Shown: one piece after another, positions 63,286 to 64,000 of the stretch
Layout: the number at the start of each line of letters is the position of its first letter
How positions within the stretch are numbered: position 1 is the stretch's first letter
DNA from: Minicystis rosea
GTDB taxonomy: Bacteria > Myxococcota_A > Polyangia > Polyangiales > Polyangiaceae
DNA length: 64,000 bases
Direction of reading: 5' to 3'
Assembly (NCBI GenBank): GCA_001931535.1
Contig: CP016211.1
Location: 8,107,703-8,171,702, forward strand
Notes under the pieces: generated by a model
Databases searched by the model: none
Told to the model about the DNA's origin: nothing
Seen by the model: only the letters and a program-made list of their open reading frames with translations
Position numbers and translations under genes: made by a program

Positions 63286-63816
63286 ATGGACGAGACGCTC
63301 GATGTGACCGATGCCACGAATGAGGCGGACGAGCAGGCGCCGGCGCGCGCCCTCCGGCCCGAAGAGCAGGATCCGAAGCTCTGGAAGGGTGATGGCTGGA
63401 CGGCCCGCGTGCACAAGAACGAGGACGACGACGGGTGGGCCGTGTCCATGACCTGCGACGGCGAGAGCGAGCCGGCCTTGGTGGGCCCGTGGACGATGGG
63501 CCGCGACAAGAAGAACCCGAAGCCCCTCGACGCCGGCGCGTTTGGCGTTCTGGTGAAGACGGCGAACGAGATCCTGGCGCGGCACGCGCAGCAGCGACGG
63601 GCGCTCTTGCATCGGAGCGTGACCGTCCCCTCGCCGAACGGAGATCGTGTGAAGGTCGATCTCGACGTGATCCCCGATGAGGACGATCCGCACGCCATCC
63701 TCACCGTGTACGACGAGGCGGGCGAGATCTCGAATCGGTCCCGCGTCCCCGCCAACTTCAAGCTCACGACGGACAGTGCACGAAAATGGCTGGCGCGGGG
63801 TGGATCGGATTCGTGA
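63286..63816 (+). CDS. Small acidic protein of unknown function
   Basis: 176 residues starting MDETLDVTDATNEADEQAPA; an in-frame ATG ten codons earlier (63256) is possible. Acidic N-terminal stretch, then a beta-rich domain (KGDGWTARVHKNEDDDGWAV, LVGPWTMGRDKKNPKPLDAG) and a helix ANEILARHAQQRRALLHRSV before a terminal strand pair. No signal peptide, no recognised family. Convergent with the next gene, 11 bases apart. Confidence 0.6.
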   Translation: MDETLDVTDATNEADEQAPARALRPEEQDPKLWKGDGWTARVHKNEDDDGWAVSMTCDGESEPALVGPWTMGRDKKNPKPLDAGAFGVLVKTANEILARHAQQRRALLHRSVTVPSPNGDRVKVDLDVIPDEDDPHAILTVYDEAGEISNRSRVPANFKLTTDSARKWLARGGSDS

Positions 63817-63827
63817 TCTCGCCGCCC

Positions 63828-64000
63828 TCACCGCCGGTGGGGGCTCGCCTCGTGCTCCGGAAGGACGGCGCCGCACCACGCGGGCCTCGATCGCGTGAAC
63901 TGCGCGTAGCTCGGCGCAAAGGCATCTGCCTCATCGAGGCTCCCCGTATAAAGGGTGACCATCTGGGGCGCGATTTCGGGCGTTCCGAAGAGCAGGCTGC
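63828..64000 (-). CDS. GFA/CENP-V-family protein, C-terminus only (cut by window edge)
   Basis: The last 56 residues are visible, including FGTPEIAPQMVTLYTGSLDE and the tail SYAQFTRSRPAWC. The pattern strand-GSLDEADAFxPxY-basic-W matches the C-terminus of GFA (glutathione-dependent formaldehyde-activating enzyme/CENP-V) domains. The zinc-binding Cys of the domain would lie upstream, beyond the edge. The stop is at 63828-63830. Confidence 0.7.
   Translation of the reverse strand, partial: SLLFGTPEIAPQMVTLYTGSLDEADAFAPSYAQFTRSRPAWCGAVLPEHEASPHRR

Overview
The window is high-GC and densely packed on both strands, and looks like a myxobacterial chromosome (most likely Polyangiales/Sorangiineae; genus not assignable from this sequence alone). 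The reasons are three large Ser/Thr protein kinases (one with a C-terminal AAA/TPR region, one with TPRs, one with PEGA domains), several lipoproteins with Gly/Ser linkers and Cys-rich modules of the DUF4215/myxobacterial type, an HPr kinase next to PTS IIA(Ntr), and a large LptA-LptB-HPF-PtsN-HprK-RapZ locus. No tRNA, rRNA, CRISPR array, prophage or complete insertion sequence was seen.

Layout. 1-3834 (minus): lptA-lptB, hpf, an intrinsic terminator, then ptsN-hprK-rapZ (rapZ runs off the left edge); rpoN, often present between lptB and hpf in other proteobacteria, is absent here. 3932-6224 (minus): a small unknown protein, a GAF-GGDEF diguanylate cyclase, a possible 57-residue ORF and an orphan protein resembling sigma-70 region 1.1 plus a region-3-like tail. 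6317-8523: a PPC/DUF4215 surface lipoprotein broken by a G7 tract, followed by a 480-bp convergent gap holding a degenerate 38-40 bp repeat. 9006-16111 (minus): TolC-like protein, valS, a REP-like palindromic element, a TPR kinase. 16172-23020: lipoproteins, a coiled-coil membrane protein, a pseudopilin-like protein, a ferritin-like di-iron lipoprotein and an L,D-transpeptidase-like lipoprotein. 23058-34768 (plus): giant kinase-ATPase-TPR protein, FAD-dependent sugar-lactone-type oxidase, SRPBCC-like protein, two tandem Cys-rich lipoproteins, and an AddA/RecB-type helicase with a nuclease-like tail. 34875-39628: ArsR-methyltransferase regulator overlapping metH. 40040-43773: small proteins, Nudix hydrolase, metallophosphoesterase. 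43978-48709: PEGA kinase, panC-tmk, esterase. 48907-55996: unknown helical protein running into a 160-bp MITE-like element, alpha/beta hydrolase, a zinc-ribbon protein divergent from an AxGxx pentad-repeat protein, acyltransferase and DUF1295 protein, extensin-like protein. 56068-57995: TetR repressor and Gfo/Idh/MocA oxidoreductase divergent around two palindromic operators. 58008-64000: lipoproteins, a 1185-residue TPR protein, and a GFA-family gene cut by the right edge.

How the genes work together: the left cluster couples LPS transport, ribosome hibernation and PTS-type phospho-signalling; the sahR-like regulator and metH form a translationally coupled methionine-cycle unit; panC-tmk is a housekeeping pair; the TetR/oxidoreductase pair is probably self-regulated. 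Across the window about fifteen start codons without a clear Shine-Dalgarno sequence have a TAnnnT box only 6-12 bases upstream, which suggests much leaderless or very short-leader transcription. Three small palindromic elements lie at the 3' ends of genes, and two or three of them supply or touch stop codons.
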